From positions 766,001 through 830,000 of the forward strand of contig NZ_CP117516.1 in NCBI RefSeq assembly GCF_028621955.1: a stretch of DNA of 64,000 nucleotides. Reading direction: 5' to 3'. This DNA is from Erythrobacter sp. BLCC-B19 (lineage in GTDB: Bacteria > Pseudomonadota > Alphaproteobacteria > Sphingomonadales > Sphingomonadaceae). Made by a program: the position numbers and the translations under genes. Shown here one piece after another: positions 1 to 8,273 of this stretch (positions within the stretch are counted from its first letter, which is position 1; each line of letters begins with the position of its first letter). Below the pieces are notes generated by a model that saw only the letters and a list, made by a program, of their open reading frames with translations, ran no database searches and was not told the DNA's origin.

Positions 1-720
1 GGCGGTGGTGATCGCCTTGATCCGCGGGATGCGTTTGACAAGCCCGAGGGCGTAGGCTTCCTCGGCGATGGCAACCGCGAATTCGTGCCAGCTGGTCGCG
101 CCGTCATCGCTGTGATGGAAGGTGCCGGTCGCGCCTTTCTCCACCAGCGCCCAGATCGTGCGCGCAAGGCCCGTGGCCCAGGTCGGCGAGCCCACCTGAT
201 CGGCGACCACGCCCAGCTCTTCGCGTTCGTTCATCAGCCGAATCATGGTGCGCACGAAGTTTGCCCCGCCCGCTTCATAGACCCATGCTGTGCGCACCAG
301 CAGGTCACAGGCACGCAGATGATCCTCGCCTTCGGCCTTGGTGCGGCCATAGGCCGACTGGGGGTTGCGCTCGGCCAAGGGCGTATAGGGCTGCGCGGAG
401 GCGCCATCGAAGACATAGTCGGTCGATACGTGCACCACCCGCCCGCCGCTGGCCGCCATCGCCTCGACCATCGTGGCGACCGCCGCAGAATTGATCGCGC
501 GCGCCGTGTCCTCGTCGCTTTCGGCCTTGTCGACCGCGGTGTAAGCGGCGGCGTTGATGATCACGTCAGGCGCCTCGACCACAAGCCGCGCGGTCAGCAT
601 CGCGCTGTCGGTGAGGTCGACATCCTCGACATCGATGGCGTTGATGTCGGCCCAGTCAGGCGCGGTGCGCTGCAACGCTCCGCCGAGCTGGCCGTTCGCC
701 CCGGTGATCAGCACTCTCAT
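1..720 (-). CDS. rfbD: dTDP-4-dehydrorhamnose reductase, 3' end outside window
   Basis: This enzyme does the last, NADPH-dependent step of dTDP-L-rhamnose synthesis in the cytoplasm. The protein starts [13 protein letters not shown], the glycine-rich Rossmann motif of the family, and carries the YGRTK form of the YxxxK catalytic pair near residue 125. Its start ATG overlaps the stop of rfbC (ATGA at 717-720), so it is translationally coupled in an rfbA-rfbC-rfbD operon on the minus strand. About 240 residues are visible and the C-terminus lies beyond base 1. rfbB is not in the window. The family call is firm. Confidence 0.93.
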   Translation of the reverse strand, partial: MRVLITGANGQLGGALQRTAPDWADINAIDVEDVDLTDSAMLTARLVVEAPDVIINAAAYTAVDKAESDEDTARAINSAAVATMVEAMAASGGRVVHVSTDYVFDGASAQPYTPLAERNPQSAYGRTKAEGEDHLRACDLLVRTAWVYEAGGANFVRTMIRLMNEREELGVVADQVGSPTWATGLARTIWALVEKGATGTFHHSDDGATSWHEFAVAIAEEAYALGLVKRIPRIKAITTA

Positions 721-1262
721 GCGAACACCGGCACGTCAGCCAGCGCAAGGCCGCGCGCGTCCTTGTCCGAGATCAGCGGATCGAGCCCGGCAACCGGCCA
801 TTCGATCCCGACGGACGGATCGTCCCATGCCAGCGTGAACTCGCTCTGCGGCGCGTAGGGCGCGGTGCATTTGTAGAGAAAATCCGTATCGTCTTCGAGC
901 GTCAGGAAGCCATGGGCAAAGCCCTCAGGCACCCAGAACATCCGCTTGTTGGCCGCGCTCAATTCAACACCGACCCACTTGCCGAAGGTCGGCGAGGCGG
1001 CGCGCAGATCGACCGCGACGTCGAACACCGCGCCATTGGTCACGCGCACCAGCTTGCCCTGCGGGCCGGGGTTCTGGAAATGCAAGCCGCGCAGCACACC
1101 CTTCTGCGAGCGGCTATGGTTGTCCTGCACAAAGGTCAGATCGAGCCCCGCAGCAGCAAAGGCAGCCGCATTCCACGTTTCCATGAAAAAGCCGCGCGCA
1201 TCGCCGAACACGCGCGGTTCGATGATCAGCACGCCGGGAATGGCCGTCTCGACAATGTTCAT
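717..1262 (-). CDS. rfbC: dTDP-4-dehydrorhamnose 3,5-epimerase
   Basis: It epimerises dTDP-4-keto-6-deoxyglucose at C3 and C5. The 181-residue length is normal for RmlC. Family signatures seen are an early [11 protein letters not shown] segment, the [16 protein letters not shown] block with the catalytic His, and [18 protein letters not shown] of the cupin barrel. The frame is open further upstream to 1373, but the ATG at 1262 overlaps the rfbA stop by four bases and starts right at the conserved domain, so I chose it. It is the middle gene of the rhamnose operon feeding O-antigen or exopolysaccharide synthesis. Confidence 0.94.
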   Translation of the reverse strand: MNIVETAIPGVLIIEPRVFGDARGFFMETWNAAAFAAAGLDLTFVQDNHSRSQKGVLRGLHFQNPGPQGKLVRVTNGAVFDVAVDLRAASPTFGKWVGVELSAANKRMFWVPEGFAHGFLTLEDDTDFLYKCTAPYAPQSEFTLAWDDPSVGIEWPVAGLDPLISDKDARGLALADVPVFA

Positions 1263-2155
1263 GGCAGAACCGGTTGCTCCACAATGTTGAGCAGATATTC
1301 GCCATAGCCCGACTTGCGCAGCGGCTCGGCGATTTCGCGCAGGCGGTCGGAGGTGATGAAGCCCTGCCGCCACGCAATTTCTTCCGGACAGCAGATCTTG
1401 AGACCCTGCCGCTCTTCGGTGATGCGCACATAGGTCGCCGCATCGAGCAGCGAGGCGTGGGTGCCGGTATCAAGCCAGGCAAAGCCGCGCCCCATGATCT
1501 CGACCGACATCGCGCCTTCATCGAGGTAGAGCCGGTTGAGGTCGGTAATCTCAAGCTCGCCGCGCGCCGACGGTTTGAGATCCCGCGCCCGGTCAGCGAC
1601 GGTTTCGTCGTAGAAATAGAGGCCGGTCACCGCATAGTTCGATTTGGGAACCTTGGGCTTTTCCTCGATCGAGACAGCCGTGCCATTCGCGTCGAATTCG
1701 ACCACCCCGAAGGCCTGCGGGTCGCTCACCCGGTAGGCGAAGACTGTCGCTCCGCTCGGGCGGGACGCCGCGCTCCGGAGCAGCGGAGGCAGTCCGTGGC
1801 CGTAGAAGATGTTGTCGCCAAGGATCAGCGCGCTGGGGCGGCCGCGCACGAAGTCCGCGCCGATGTGGAACGCCTGCGCGAGACCTTCGGGCTTGGGCTG
1901 GACGGCATAGGTCAGCGAAACACCGAAGTCCGACCCGTCGCCAAGAACGCGCTGGAACTGTCCTGAGTCCTCAGGCGTCGTGATGATAAGAATCTCGCGG
2001 ATACCGGCAAGCATCAGCGTGCTTAGCGGATAATAGATCATCGGCTTGTCGTAGATCGGCATCAATTGCTTGGAGACGCCGCGCGTCAAAGGATAAAGCC
2101 GGGTGCCGGAGCCACCTGCGAGAATGATGCCCCGTCTGGTCGTGTCAGATGCCAT
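1259..2155 (-). CDS. rfbA: glucose-1-phosphate thymidylyltransferase
   Basis: It makes dTDP-glucose from dTTP and glucose-1-phosphate, the entry step to dTDP-rhamnose. The N-terminus has the nucleotidyltransferase motif [35 protein letters not shown] and the [20 protein letters not shown] segment are typical of RmlA. I use the ATG at 2155, giving 298 residues; upstream in-frame codons are not conserved-looking. It is first in the rfbA-rfbC-rfbD operon and diverges from the lasso-peptide locus, so the roughly 225-bp space to the next gene probably holds both promoters. Confidence 0.95.
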   Translation of the reverse strand: MASDTTRRGIILAGGSGTRLYPLTRGVSKQLMPIYDKPMIYYPLSTLMLAGIREILIITTPEDSGQFQRVLGDGSDFGVSLTYAVQPKPEGLAQAFHIGADFVRGRPSALILGDNIFYGHGLPPLLRSAASRPSGATVFAYRVSDPQAFGVVEFDANGTAVSIEEKPKVPKSNYAVTGLYFYDETVADRARDLKPSARGELEITDLNRLYLDEGAMSVEIMGRGFAWLDTGTHASLLDAATYVRITEERQGLKICCPEEIAWRQGFITSDRLREIAEPLRKSGYGEYLLNIVEQPVLP

Positions 2156-2381
2156 TGTGATTGCCCGACTGCCTCTTGGTTGAATTGCGCCCGGTGGACG
2201 ACAATGCGACCGCGCGCTGCATTGCAGCATGGGTGTTGCGGGTCAATCGCAAAGTGCCTTCGCGGGTTGCAGTAGTTTGAAATTGGCTTATCGCGGGCGG
2301 GTGTCGCAGGTTGCGGCAAGAGCCCTGCCATGGGGGTGCCACAAGATCACGGGTAAAGGCCGGGAAGACAATGCGCCTGAA

Positions 2382-3536
2382 ATGGTCGTCATGAACAGCC
2401 TTGCGCTTGACGCCTATCTTGCCCGCTGCACTTCCGCGATCCTGCGCGGTGAGGTCGTGCCGCCCTGGCCCGCAGACCTGAGCGGCGATAGTCGGGCCGC
2501 GGCAGCGCGGATCGGTTTTCATGGCATCGCGCTGCTGATCGCGCAGGCACCCGGAGCGCTCGACAGCTGGCCCGAAGAGCTCGCCCGCAAACTGCGCGAA
2601 CAGGCCGGGCTCCAGACCTTTTGGGAGGCGGGGCACCGCGCGGCCATCGCCCGCCTGCTCGAAGCCCTGGCCGATGCGGGCATCACCGCCGTGGTGACCA
2701 AGGGCACGGCACTGGCCTATTCGGCCTATGCCGATCCCGCCGTTCGGCGCCGCGGCGATACCGACATCTTCTTGCCGCAGGCCGATCGCGGCAAGGTGCG
2801 CCGCGTGCTGCGCGCCTGCGGCTTCTGGGAGGCGGGCGACACCAAGGCGCTGCAGGAAAGCTGGCAGGCCGACAGCGCCATCGGCCTTGAACCGGCGGTC
2901 GATATCCATTGGCGGATCAATGCCAGCGCGGCCGTCTCGCGGTTGCTCGAGGCCGAATTGCGGTTCGACAGCACCGTGCCGCTGGAGAAGCTGTCGCCCC
3001 GCGCACGCGGCGTCAGCCCGGTCGACAATCTTATTCTCACCGCCATCAATCGCAGCGCCCACGGCCAGTTTGGCTATTTCAGCGATAGTGACCGGATCTT
3101 TGAATCCAACCGCCTTGTCTGGGCAATAGACACCCACCTTCTCGCAAGGTCGTTCGGGCCTGATGAATGGCAGACGCTAACCGACCGGGCGACGCGCACG
3201 GGGACGACAAAACTCGTCAGCGACAGTCTGGCTTTTGCAGAACGCGCGCTCGGAACGCTTGTGCCGCCATCGATAACGCAGGCCTTGGCCGCGGCGCCGG
3301 CGAACCCGGATCTTGCCGCTTACCTCGGTTCGTCGTCGCACCTGTGGCGGCTGAAGGCCGATCTGGCGGCTTGCACCAGTCTGGGCGAACTGGGCCGGGT
3401 GCTGCGCTATGTCGCTCTGCCGAGCGATGAGTTCTTGCAGGCCCGTTTCCCCGAAGCCTCCGGCTGGCCGCGCCCGGCACTGCACCTGCGCCGCTGGTGC
3501 GAAGGGGCCGGAAAGCTGCTGATCGGAAGGAGCTGA
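2382..3536 (+). CDS. nucleotidyltransferase-fold protein of the lasso-peptide locus
   Basis: This is a protein of the NTP_transf_5 type (minimal nucleotidyltransferase fold). The segment GITAVVTKGTALA...RRRGDTDIFL carries the expected G-T and D-x-D (GDTDIFL) metal-binding features. The frame is open from 2229, but 2382 or 2391 (MVVMNSLAL) are better starts because the preceding residues look like untranslated leader. It ends one base before the ABC transporter start, so it is probably the first gene of the lasso operon. Related proteins are known in kinase-containing lasso clusters such as pseudomycoidin, where one modifies the peptide; a similar role here is inference. Confidence 0.8.
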   Translation: MVVMNSLALDAYLARCTSAILRGEVVPPWPADLSGDSRAAAARIGFHGIALLIAQAPGALDSWPEELARKLREQAGLQTFWEAGHRAAIARLLEALADAGITAVVTKGTALAYSAYADPAVRRRGDTDIFLPQADRGKVRRVLRACGFWEAGDTKALQESWQADSAIGLEPAVDIHWRINASAAVSRLLEAELRFDSTVPLEKLSPRARGVSPVDNLILTAINRSAHGQFGYFSDSDRIFESNRLVWAIDTHLLARSFGPDEWQTLTDRATRTGTTKLVSDSLAFAERALGTLVPPSITQALAAAPANPDLAAYLGSSSHLWRLKADLAACTSLGELGRVLRYVALPSDEFLQARFPEASGWPRPALHLRRWCEGAGKLLIGRS

Positions 3537-3537
3537 C

Positions 3538-5208
3538 GTGCGCCGCGCTTTCCTCGGCCAGTGGATCGGGCGCTTCCGGCGCCAGTTGGCGCTGATTGGC
3601 GGCCTGTCGCTGGCAAGCTCGGGCGTGACCCTGGTGCTGCCCTGGCTCGCGGCGCAACTGGCGGCGCGCGTGATCGGCGAGACCTCGGTCGATCTTGGCC
3701 AGACCTTGCTGCTGCTTGGCCTCGCTCTGGCGGGGCTGACCGCGACAAGCATTGCGGTTGCCATCATGTCCGAACAGGCAGGCGGACAAATCCTGGCAGA
3801 ACTGCGCAAAGAGACGCATAAAAAGCTACTGGCGATGCCGATGGCGTTCCATGACCGCAGCCGCAGCGGCGACCTGCTCGGGCTGATGAGCTACGAGGTC
3901 GAAAACCTCAGCACCTTCCTGACCGCCACGCTCGCGCAGATCCCGGCGATGGTGATGACAGCAGCGGGCGCCTTCGTCATCCTGTTCCTGATCGATCCGC
4001 TGCTCACGCTTGCCGTCCCCGCCCTGATCCCGCCCTTTTTCCTCGCCCTGAAATGGTCTGGCCGACGCCTGCGGGTGCTGGGGCGGCAGGTGCGGCGCGC
4101 CGAGGTCGATATTGTCTGGATGGCGGAGAGCGACATCGATGTCCTGCCTGCGATCAAGGCCTTCGCGGTCGAGGATGAGCACCGCGAACGCTTCGATGCG
4201 GCGATCGAGCGGGCGCGCACGCTCAAGCTGCGCCAGACCCGCATCACCGCCTTCATCGCGCCGCTGATCGTGCTGGCCGCAGCGGGGGCCGCGATTGCCA
4301 TTCTCGTCATGGGCAGCGCCGCTGTGGCTGAGGGCACGCGCAGTCCGGGAGAGCTGTTCGCCTTCCTGCTCTATGCTGCGCTGCTCACCCGGCCCGTCGG
4401 CAGCCTTGCCAACACCTACAGCAGTTTCCAGATCGCCAAGGGGACGCTCGGTCGGCTCGAAGCGCTGTACGCGATGGAGCCGGAGCCAGGCTATGCCCGC
4501 CCCCAGCGGCTCGCGCGGGCGAAGGGTGCGATCGCGCTGGAAGGCGTGAGCTTTTCCTATCCGGGCAGACCCCCGGTGCTGCGCAGCGCGGATCTGGAGA
4601 TCCGGGCCGGAGAGACCATCGCCCTGACCGGCGACAACGGGGTCGGCAAGTCCACGCTCGTCAATCTCATCCTGCGCTTCTACCGCCCGGATGCAGGGCG
4701 TATCACGCTCGACGGGGTCGATATTGCCGATCTGCAGGTGCAGGATCTGCGGCGACAGATCGGCTATGTCCCGCAGCGCCCGCTGCTGGTCTATGGCAGC
4801 GTTGCCGAGAACATCGCCTTCGGCGTTTCTTCGCCCGATTCCGCCGCGATCGAGCGGGCCGCCCATCTGGCGCAGGCCTCGGAATTCATCGCCCGCTTGC
4901 CCAAGGGGCTTGCAACCGAGATCGGCGACGGCGGGGTGCGCCTGTCGGGCGGCCAGCGCCAGCGGCTGGCATTGGCGCGGGCACTCTACCGCGATCCGCC
5001 GATCTTCATCTTCGACGAGGCGACCAGTATGTTCGACCTCGACGGCGAGACAGCGTTCATCGAATCCTGCGCCGAGCTGCTGGCGGATCGCACGGTGATC
5101 ATCATCACCCACCGCCCCGCCAGCCTCGCGCTTGCCGACCGCGTCATCAAGGTCACGGCTGATGGGTTGGTGACGGTCAATCCAAGTGATGAAGCGCCGC
5201 CGGCATGA
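3538..5208 (+). CDS. ABC exporter (fused permease and ATPase), probable lasso-peptide exporter
   Basis: This is a half-transporter of 556 residues with an N-terminal six-helix membrane domain (about residues 1-310) and a C-terminal ATPase. Walker A is GDNGVGKST (365-373), the signature is LSGGQ (469-473), and Walker B is FIFDEA (490-495). No C39 peptidase domain is seen, as expected for lasso exporters, where leader removal is done by a separate peptidase. Translation starts at GTG 3538 after a GGAAGGAG ribosome site. Its stop overlaps the cyclase start (ATGA, 5205-5208). Position between the nucleotidyltransferase and cyclase supports export and self-protection. Confidence 0.92.
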   Translation: MRRAFLGQWIGRFRRQLALIGGLSLASSGVTLVLPWLAAQLAARVIGETSVDLGQTLLLLGLALAGLTATSIAVAIMSEQAGGQILAELRKETHKKLLAMPMAFHDRSRSGDLLGLMSYEVENLSTFLTATLAQIPAMVMTAAGAFVILFLIDPLLTLAVPALIPPFFLALKWSGRRLRVLGRQVRRAEVDIVWMAESDIDVLPAIKAFAVEDEHRERFDAAIERARTLKLRQTRITAFIAPLIVLAAAGAAIAILVMGSAAVAEGTRSPGELFAFLLYAALLTRPVGSLANTYSSFQIAKGTLGRLEALYAMEPEPGYARPQRLARAKGAIALEGVSFSYPGRPPVLRSADLEIRAGETIALTGDNGVGKSTLVNLILRFYRPDAGRITLDGVDIADLQVQDLRRQIGYVPQRPLLVYGSVAENIAFGVSSPDSAAIERAAHLAQASEFIARLPKGLATEIGDGGVRLSGGQRQRLALARALYRDPPIFIFDEATSMFDLDGETAFIESCAELLADRTVIIITHRPASLALADRVIKVTADGLVTVNPSDEAPPA

Positions 5209-7079
5209 GCGGGATCTGCGGCGTCCTCAATCTCGGCGGCGCTCCTGCGACGGCAGAGCAGCTGACGGGCATGATGGCCCACCTCCACACCCGCGGGCCT
5301 GAAGGCAACGCGGTCGTCTGCGATGGGCCGCTGGCGCTCGGCCACACGCTGCTCGCCACCACCCCGGAAGCGGCGGCCGAGCGGCTGCCGCTGCGCCATG
5401 CCCCGAGCGGGTGCCTCATCACCGGCGACATCCGCATCGACAATCGCGAGGATCTGCTGGAAGCGCTCGGCCTTGCCCATGGCGGGCGCCCGATCGGCGA
5501 TGCCGAACTGGTGCTGCACGCCTATCTGCGCTGGGGCGAGGAGAGCCTTGCACGGCTGCTCGGCGACTTCGCCTTCGCGATCTGGGACGCGCCGCGCCGC
5601 CGCCTGCTGTGCGCGCGTGATCAACTCGGTATGCGCCAACTGCTCTATCACCACCAGCCCGGTTCGCTCTTCGCCTTTGCGACCGAGGCCGAGGCGCTGC
5701 TGGCCCTTCGTGACGTGCCGGAGCGGATCAACGAAGCGCGGATTGCCGACTTTCTCGAAGATCTCGAAGCCTACGACCTTACCTCGACCTTCTACCTTGA
5801 TATCCTCCGCCTGCCCCCGGCGCACGCCCTGACGGTGGAGGCGGGCGGCAGGATGCGCATGTGGCGCTATTGGGAACAGCAGCCGCCGACCCGCCTAACC
5901 CTCGGCAGCGACGAGGCCTATGCCGAAGCCTTCCTTGCGGTCTTCACCGAAGCGGTGGGGGCGCGCCTCAGGGCGCCGGCCGGAAGGCTCGGGGCGATGC
6001 TTTCCGGCGGGATGGATTCAGGCTCGGTCACCGCAGTGGCTGCCGGACTGCTGGAACAGGCAGGTGCCCCGCCCCTGCCCACCTTTTCAGCGACTTGCGA
6101 CTCTGCGGATTGTGCCGAAACACGAGCGATCCGCATGGCCCAGACGATGAACCATCTGGCCGCGCACGACATTGCATTCGAGGACTTCGGCGACTTCGCG
6201 GACGATCTTCTGCGCCTGACACAGGGCACAGGAGAACCCTTCGACGGCCATATGGTGATGCTGCGCGCGGTCTATCTGGCCGCGCACAAGGCCGGGTGTT
6301 CGGTCGTGCTGGACGGAGCCTGCGGCGATACGACGCTGATGGCCGATGATATGGTAGCCTGGCGGCTGAGGCGCGGGGATATTGCCGGCGCTTGGCGCGA
6401 AGCGGCAGGGCTGCGCCGGTTCTGGGGGCCGGAGTATCCCGCAATGCAGTCCTTCATTGCCGGTGCACGGCACGTCATTGTGCCGAAATGGCTGCGTATG
6501 CTGCGCCGCAACATGACATCGCGGGCCAGGCAGCGCGAGCAGGATTCCGCCAGCATGGTCGCTCCAGCACTCGCTGCACGAATTGATATGCCCGCGCGCC
6601 GGACCGCGCATCAACGTCATGTCGCACTGCGGCTTGATGGGCGCTGCATTGACCGGCGAGCGCTGGTTACGCATCCCTATGCCGTGGTCGCGCGTGAGCG
6701 TTACGACAGGGTCGCAGCCACGCTGGCGATCGAGCCTCGCGATCCCTTCCTCGACCGACGCGTGCTGGATTTCTGCCTCTCGTTACCGCCAGATCAGGTC
6801 GAATGGGACGGCTGGCCAAAGATCATCCTGCGCCGTGCCATGGCCGGACGACTGCCGGACAGCGTGCGCTGGCGCACCGGCAAAGAGCACGTCGGCTGGC
6901 GCTTTGACGATGCGATGAACGCCCATTGGCTGGCGCACGCCGGTGCTGAATGGCCAAAACGAGTGGCACCTTTTGTTGACGAAAAGCGGCTAGTCGTTGC
7001 TCAGAGCAGCCGGAACGACGAGTTAGCGGTTGCAACAAGAATGACCTTGGGCTATCTCTACTGGTGGATGTCCCGTTAA
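5205..7079 (+). CDS. lasso-peptide isopeptide bond-forming cyclase (asparagine synthetase-like)
   Basis: This 624-residue protein resembles AsnB and the McjC-type macrolactam synthetases that adenylate the core Asp/Glu side chain and close the ring. It has an N-terminal class II amidotransferase-like domain (about 1-200) and a C-terminal ATP-pyrophosphatase domain with the PP-loop SGGMDS (267-272). The N-terminus is M-S-G-I-C-G: Ser stands where glutamine-using synthetases have the Cys2 nucleophile. Glutaminase activity is therefore probably lost, as in known lasso cyclases. It lies directly upstream of the precursor gene and overlaps the exporter by four bases. Confidence 0.93.
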   Translation: MSGICGVLNLGGAPATAEQLTGMMAHLHTRGPEGNAVVCDGPLALGHTLLATTPEAAAERLPLRHAPSGCLITGDIRIDNREDLLEALGLAHGGRPIGDAELVLHAYLRWGEESLARLLGDFAFAIWDAPRRRLLCARDQLGMRQLLYHHQPGSLFAFATEAEALLALRDVPERINEARIADFLEDLEAYDLTSTFYLDILRLPPAHALTVEAGGRMRMWRYWEQQPPTRLTLGSDEAYAEAFLAVFTEAVGARLRAPAGRLGAMLSGGMDSGSVTAVAAGLLEQAGAPPLPTFSATCDSADCAETRAIRMAQTMNHLAAHDIAFEDFGDFADDLLRLTQGTGEPFDGHMVMLRAVYLAAHKAGCSVVLDGACGDTTLMADDMVAWRLRRGDIAGAWREAAGLRRFWGPEYPAMQSFIAGARHVIVPKWLRMLRRNMTSRARQREQDSASMVAPALAARIDMPARRTAHQRHVALRLDGRCIDRRALVTHPYAVVARERYDRVAATLAIEPRDPFLDRRVLDFCLSLPPDQVEWDGWPKIILRRAMAGRLPDSVRWRTGKEHVGWRFDDAMNAHWLAHAGAEWPKRVAPFVDEKRLVVAQSSRNDELAVATRMTLGYLYWWMSR

Positions 7080-7111
7080 CCGGGATTGGGTGACATTACG
7101 GAGTTTACGAT

Positions 7112-7261
7112 ATGGCGAAGGCAACCGCGACCCCGCAGGCGAAGGCCCAGTACTCGAAGCCGAAGCTTTCGATCTATGGCGAGTTCGCCAACCTTACTGC
7201 TGGCGGCACGGGCTCGCTCGTTGAAGGGATGATGATGACGGCGCTGATGCGTCGCGCCTAA
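7112..7261 (+). CDS. lasso-peptide precursor (49 residues)
   Basis: This small gene sits between the cyclase and the kinase. The leader (residues 1-30) has the recognition motif Y14-SK-P17-K-L19-SIY-G23, the YxxPxLxxxG pattern bound by the RRE protein, and ends L-T-A, with Thr29 at the -2 position required by lasso proteases. The predicted core is GGTGSLVEGMMMTALMRRA (31-49): Gly1 would bond to Glu8 in an eight-residue ring, leaving an eleven-residue tail rich in Met and ending Arg-Arg-Ala. A purine-rich ribosome site (ACGGAG) lies about ten bases before the ATG. A GC hairpin follows at 7330-7352. Family call from motif and context is strong; ring and plug are inferred. Confidence 0.92.
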   Translation: MAKATATPQAKAQYSKPKLSIYGEFANLTAGGTGSLVEGMMMTALMRRA

Positions 7262-7307
7262 TCTCTGAAAGGCGGTCGAAGGTTTTTCCTACATCGATTC
7301 GTCTGAT

Positions 7308-8273
7308 ATGCTGGAACAGATTTTGAAGCGGGGCCCGTTCCATTCGGGCCCCCTTTCCATTTGGCGCATCGAAAACTTCGGTTCAGCGATTCCCGCTGGC
7401 CTCAGAATCCCCGATGGCCTCCCCGAACTCTCCGACGATGATGAGACCCCGCCGCCCACGGTCGAGCGCGGGGATGGCTCCGTGACCCTGCATTTTCACG
7501 ATGTCGGCCGGTTCCGAATCGGCTTTGCGGATCGCAAGATCACCGCATTCGACATTGCCCCCGACACCGCAGACTGCGTGATCGAGCACATTCTCAACGA
7601 TCATATCGCTCCGCGCCTGCTGGCGGAACTGGGCGCACTCGTGCTGCACGCCAGCGCCGTCCGCTTCGATGATCGGATCGCTCTGTTTCTGGGCGAAACC
7701 GGCGCAGGCAAGTCGACACTGGCAACCAGCCTGCATCAGGCCGGGCAGGTGCTGCTGGGCGATGATGCAGTGACCGTAACCCGGACGCCTGAGCACTATC
7801 TGGCGCAAGCTGTCTATCCCAGTCTGCGGCTCTATCCCGAATCGATCGAGCGACTCATTGGCGCCGGAGCAACGACAGCGCCCATGGCCGATTATTCGGA
7901 CAAGCAGCACGTCCGGCTTGCCACCCGGCCGCCGGTGACAGAGCCGCCGCTGCCGCTGGCGGCGATCTTTTTCTTGTCCGGCACCACGGCTGACGGGGCG
8001 CCGGCCAGAGGCGTGGAGGTGCAGCCCCTGCAAAGCACCTTGGCCTGCATCAAGCTGGTCGAGCAGAGTTTTACACTCGATCCGCGTGATCCGCAGTGTG
8101 CCGCGCGCCGCCTTGCGCAATTGTCGCAGCTCGCGCTGGCGGTTCCGGCCTTCACGCTGTCTTACCCGCATGACTTTTCTGTCCTCGCAAGGGTCCATGC
8201 GGCCATTGCCGATGCGCTGAACGCGCCCGTCCCAGCCATGCCTGTCAGCCATCAGGAGAAATGTTCACAATGA
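7308..8273 (+). CDS. HPr kinase/phosphorylase-like protein of the lasso locus
   Basis: This 321-residue protein has the HPrK-type P-loop GETGAGKST (129-137) followed by LLGDDAV (149-155), the second HPrK hallmark. It lacks the usual N-terminal HPr kinase domain and is the size of stand-alone kinases in lasso clusters. In paeninodin-type clusters such kinases phosphorylate the C-terminal Ser of the precursor. Here the precursor ends in Ala, so the target, perhaps a Thr or Ser elsewhere in the core, is not obvious. Its first codons overlap the hairpin at 7330-7352. Its stop overlaps the methyltransferase start. Confidence 0.88.
   Translation: MLEQILKRGPFHSGPLSIWRIENFGSAIPAGLRIPDGLPELSDDDETPPPTVERGDGSVTLHFHDVGRFRIGFADRKITAFDIAPDTADCVIEHILNDHIAPRLLAELGALVLHASAVRFDDRIALFLGETGAGKSTLATSLHQAGQVLLGDDAVTVTRTPEHYLAQAVYPSLRLYPESIERLIGAGATTAPMADYSDKQHVRLATRPPVTEPPLPLAAIFFLSGTTADGAPARGVEVQPLQSTLACIKLVEQSFTLDPRDPQCAARRLAQLSQLALAVPAFTLSYPHDFSVLARVHAAIADALNAPVPAMPVSHQEKCSQ
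7330..7352 (+). terminator. GC hairpin after the precursor gene, possible attenuator
   Basis: GGGGCCCG (7330-7337) is followed by a seven-base loop and CGGGCCCC (7345-7352), then CTTTCC. It lies 68 bases after the precursor stop and inside the first codons of the kinase gene. It could act as a partial terminator or RNA-stability element that raises precursor mRNA over downstream tailoring mRNA. The U-tract is weak, so read-through is expected. Confidence 0.55.
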
